A stretch of 6,747 nucleotides of DNA from an uncultured Clostridium sp. (lineage in GTDB: Bacteria > Bacillota > Clostridia > Clostridiales > Clostridiaceae). This document shows, one piece after another, positions 5,958 through 6,747 of this stretch; positions within the stretch are counted from its first letter, which is position 1, and every line of letters starts with the position of its first letter. The stretch covers positions 1-6,747 of the forward strand of contig CAMNZV010000088.1 of assembly GCA_946575275.1 (NCBI GenBank). The letters run 5' to 3'. A program made the position numbers and the translations under genes. Below the pieces are notes generated by a model. The model was not told where the DNA came from. It ran no database searches and was given only the letters and a program-made list of their open reading frames with translations.

Positions 5958-5974
5958 TGTATACAGTTATACAA
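5948..5974 (+). promoter_or_regulatory. Second, degenerate ARG-type operator and 18-bp dyad
   Basis: A weaker ARG box (5948-5965, two mismatches to the consensus) begins two bases after the first, the usual spacing of paired ArgR sites. Overlapping it is a perfect dyad, TTGTATA-CAGT-TATACAA (5957-5974). Its TGTAT and ATACA halves are six rather than four bases apart. It covers the -10 and the probable transcription start of argG. Confidence 0.5.
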
Positions 5975-6001
5975 AAATAATATTTAAGGGGGCTACCATA
6001 A

Positions 6002-6747
6002 ATGAAAAAATATAATAAAGTTGTTTTAGCGTATTCTGGAGGATTAGATACATCAGTTATAATTCCTTGGCTAAAGGACAATTACGGATGTGAAGTTATT
6101 GCTGTTTCTGGTAATGTTGGTCAAAAATCTGAACTTGAAGGTTTAGAAGAAAGAGCATTAAAAACTGGTGCTTCAAAAGTTTATATAGAAGATTTAACAG
6201 AAGAATTTGTTAATGACTACATTTTCCCAACAATAAAAGCAAATGCTATATATGAAGGTAAATATCTTTTAGGTACTTCATTTGCTAGACCAATTATAGG
6301 AAAAAGAATGGTTGAAATTGCAAAGGCTGAAGGTGCAGATGCAATTTGTCATGGATGTACTGGAAAGGGAAATGACCAAGTAAGATTTGAGCTTGCTATT
6401 AAGGCATTTGATCCTTACATGGATATTATTGCACCATGGAGAATTTGGGATATTAAATCAAGAGATGAAGAAATTGCATATGCTTTAGAAAAACAAGTTC
6501 CAATAAAAATAAGCTACGATACAAGCTACAGTAAAGATATGAATCTTTGGCATTTAAGCCATGAAGGTTTAGATCTTGAAGATCCAAACAACGAACCTAA
6601 TTATGAAAAAATTCTAGAGCTATCAAACACTCTTGAAAATGCTCCAGACAAAGCAACTTACATTACTTTATCTTTTGAAAAAGGAATTCCAGTTGCATTA
6701 AATGGAAAGAAAATGGCTGGTGTTGAACTAATAGAAGAATTAAATAA
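6002..6747 (+). CDS. argG: Argininosuccinate synthase, N-terminal 248 residues (3' end outside window)
   Basis: This cytoplasmic enzyme of arginine biosynthesis joins citrulline and aspartate with ATP, giving argininosuccinate, AMP and pyrophosphate. Seen: the ATP-binding PP-loop AYSGGLDTS (10-18); the conserved [14 protein letters not shown] region (about 84-97), which helps bind citrulline; and the family signature [13 protein letters not shown] (118-130), which includes aspartate- and citrulline-binding residues. Further family blocks follow, including APWRIWD and NLWHLSHEG. About 248 of the usual roughly 400 residues are present and the frame stays open to the edge. ATG 6002 follows AAGGGGG (5986-5992) by 9 bases. 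argH commonly lies downstream of argG, but that cannot be seen here. The gene is divergent from the exporter operon and unrelated to it in function; its operators lie about 100 bp from the exporter promoter. Confidence 0.98.
   Translation, partial: MKKYNKVVLAYSGGLDTSVIIPWLKDNYGCEVIAVSGNVGQKSELEGLEERALKTGASKVYIEDLTEEFVNDYIFPTIKANAIYEGKYLLGTSFARPIIGKRMVEIAKAEGADAICHGCTGKGNDQVRFELAIKAFDPYMDIIAPWRIWDIKSRDEEIAYALEKQVPIKISYDTSYSKDMNLWHLSHEGLDLEDPNNEPNYEKILELSNTLENAPDKATYITLSFEKGIPVALNGKKMAGVELIEELN

Noticed and set aside
5958..6001. Riboswitch, T-box or attenuator in the argG leader
   Set aside because: The predicted leader is only about 38 bases, with no terminator hairpin and no T-box motif.

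Overview
The window is very AT-rich, has strong purine-rich Shine-Dalgarno sites and carries AT-biased low-GC Gram-positive genes. It suggests a Clostridium-like member of the Firmicutes; the argininosuccinate synthase fragment looks clostridial, but I cannot name a species from sequence alone. No rRNA, tRNA, CRISPR array, insertion sequence or phage gene was seen. Almost all the DNA is coding: five genes on the minus strand and one on the plus strand. The two end genes run off the window.

Right end (5767-6747): the 5' two thirds of argG (plus strand) begins at 6002. It sits behind a well-formed promoter whose -35 and spacer are covered by a full-consensus ARG box (5928-5945), followed by further ARG half-sites, so ArgR repression by arginine is the expected control. 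Divergent from it, on the minus strand, is the promoter of an ABC exporter operon (-35 at 5826-5831, extended -10 at 5803-5811). Nearly all of its 17-bp spacer is an (AT)8 run.

Middle (2343-5766, minus strand): a compact four-gene operon. It encodes permease 1 (315 aa), permease 2 (427 aa), a MacB-type ATPase (227 aa) and a membrane-anchored extracytoplasmic protein of unknown family (157 aa). The genes are 6 bp apart or overlap, each downstream Shine-Dalgarno lies inside the end of the preceding gene, and the operon ends in a 16-bp hairpin terminator at 2343-2399. The gene order and motifs indicate a heterodimeric FtsX/MacB-superfamily exporter or mechanotransmission complex at the cytoplasmic membrane, with the last gene as its likely outside partner. 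The substrate is unknown. Peptide, bacteriocin or antimicrobial handling is a family-level guess.

Left end (1-2282, minus strand): two neighbouring genes whose proteins both start with a four-cysteine zinc ribbon of identical geometry (Cys 3, 6, 17, 20). The first is a five-pass membrane protein. The second has one membrane span, a calcium-binding thrombospondin-type-3-like Asp-rich region and a von Willebrand factor A domain that is cut by the window edge. I infer that they work together at the cell envelope: ribbons inside, vWA adhesive or binding domain outside. They lie behind the exporter's terminator, so they are probably a separate transcript.

The strongest candidates for something undescribed are the exporter operon with its orphan anchored protein and possibly slippage-tunable promoter, and the zinc-ribbon/vWA pair.
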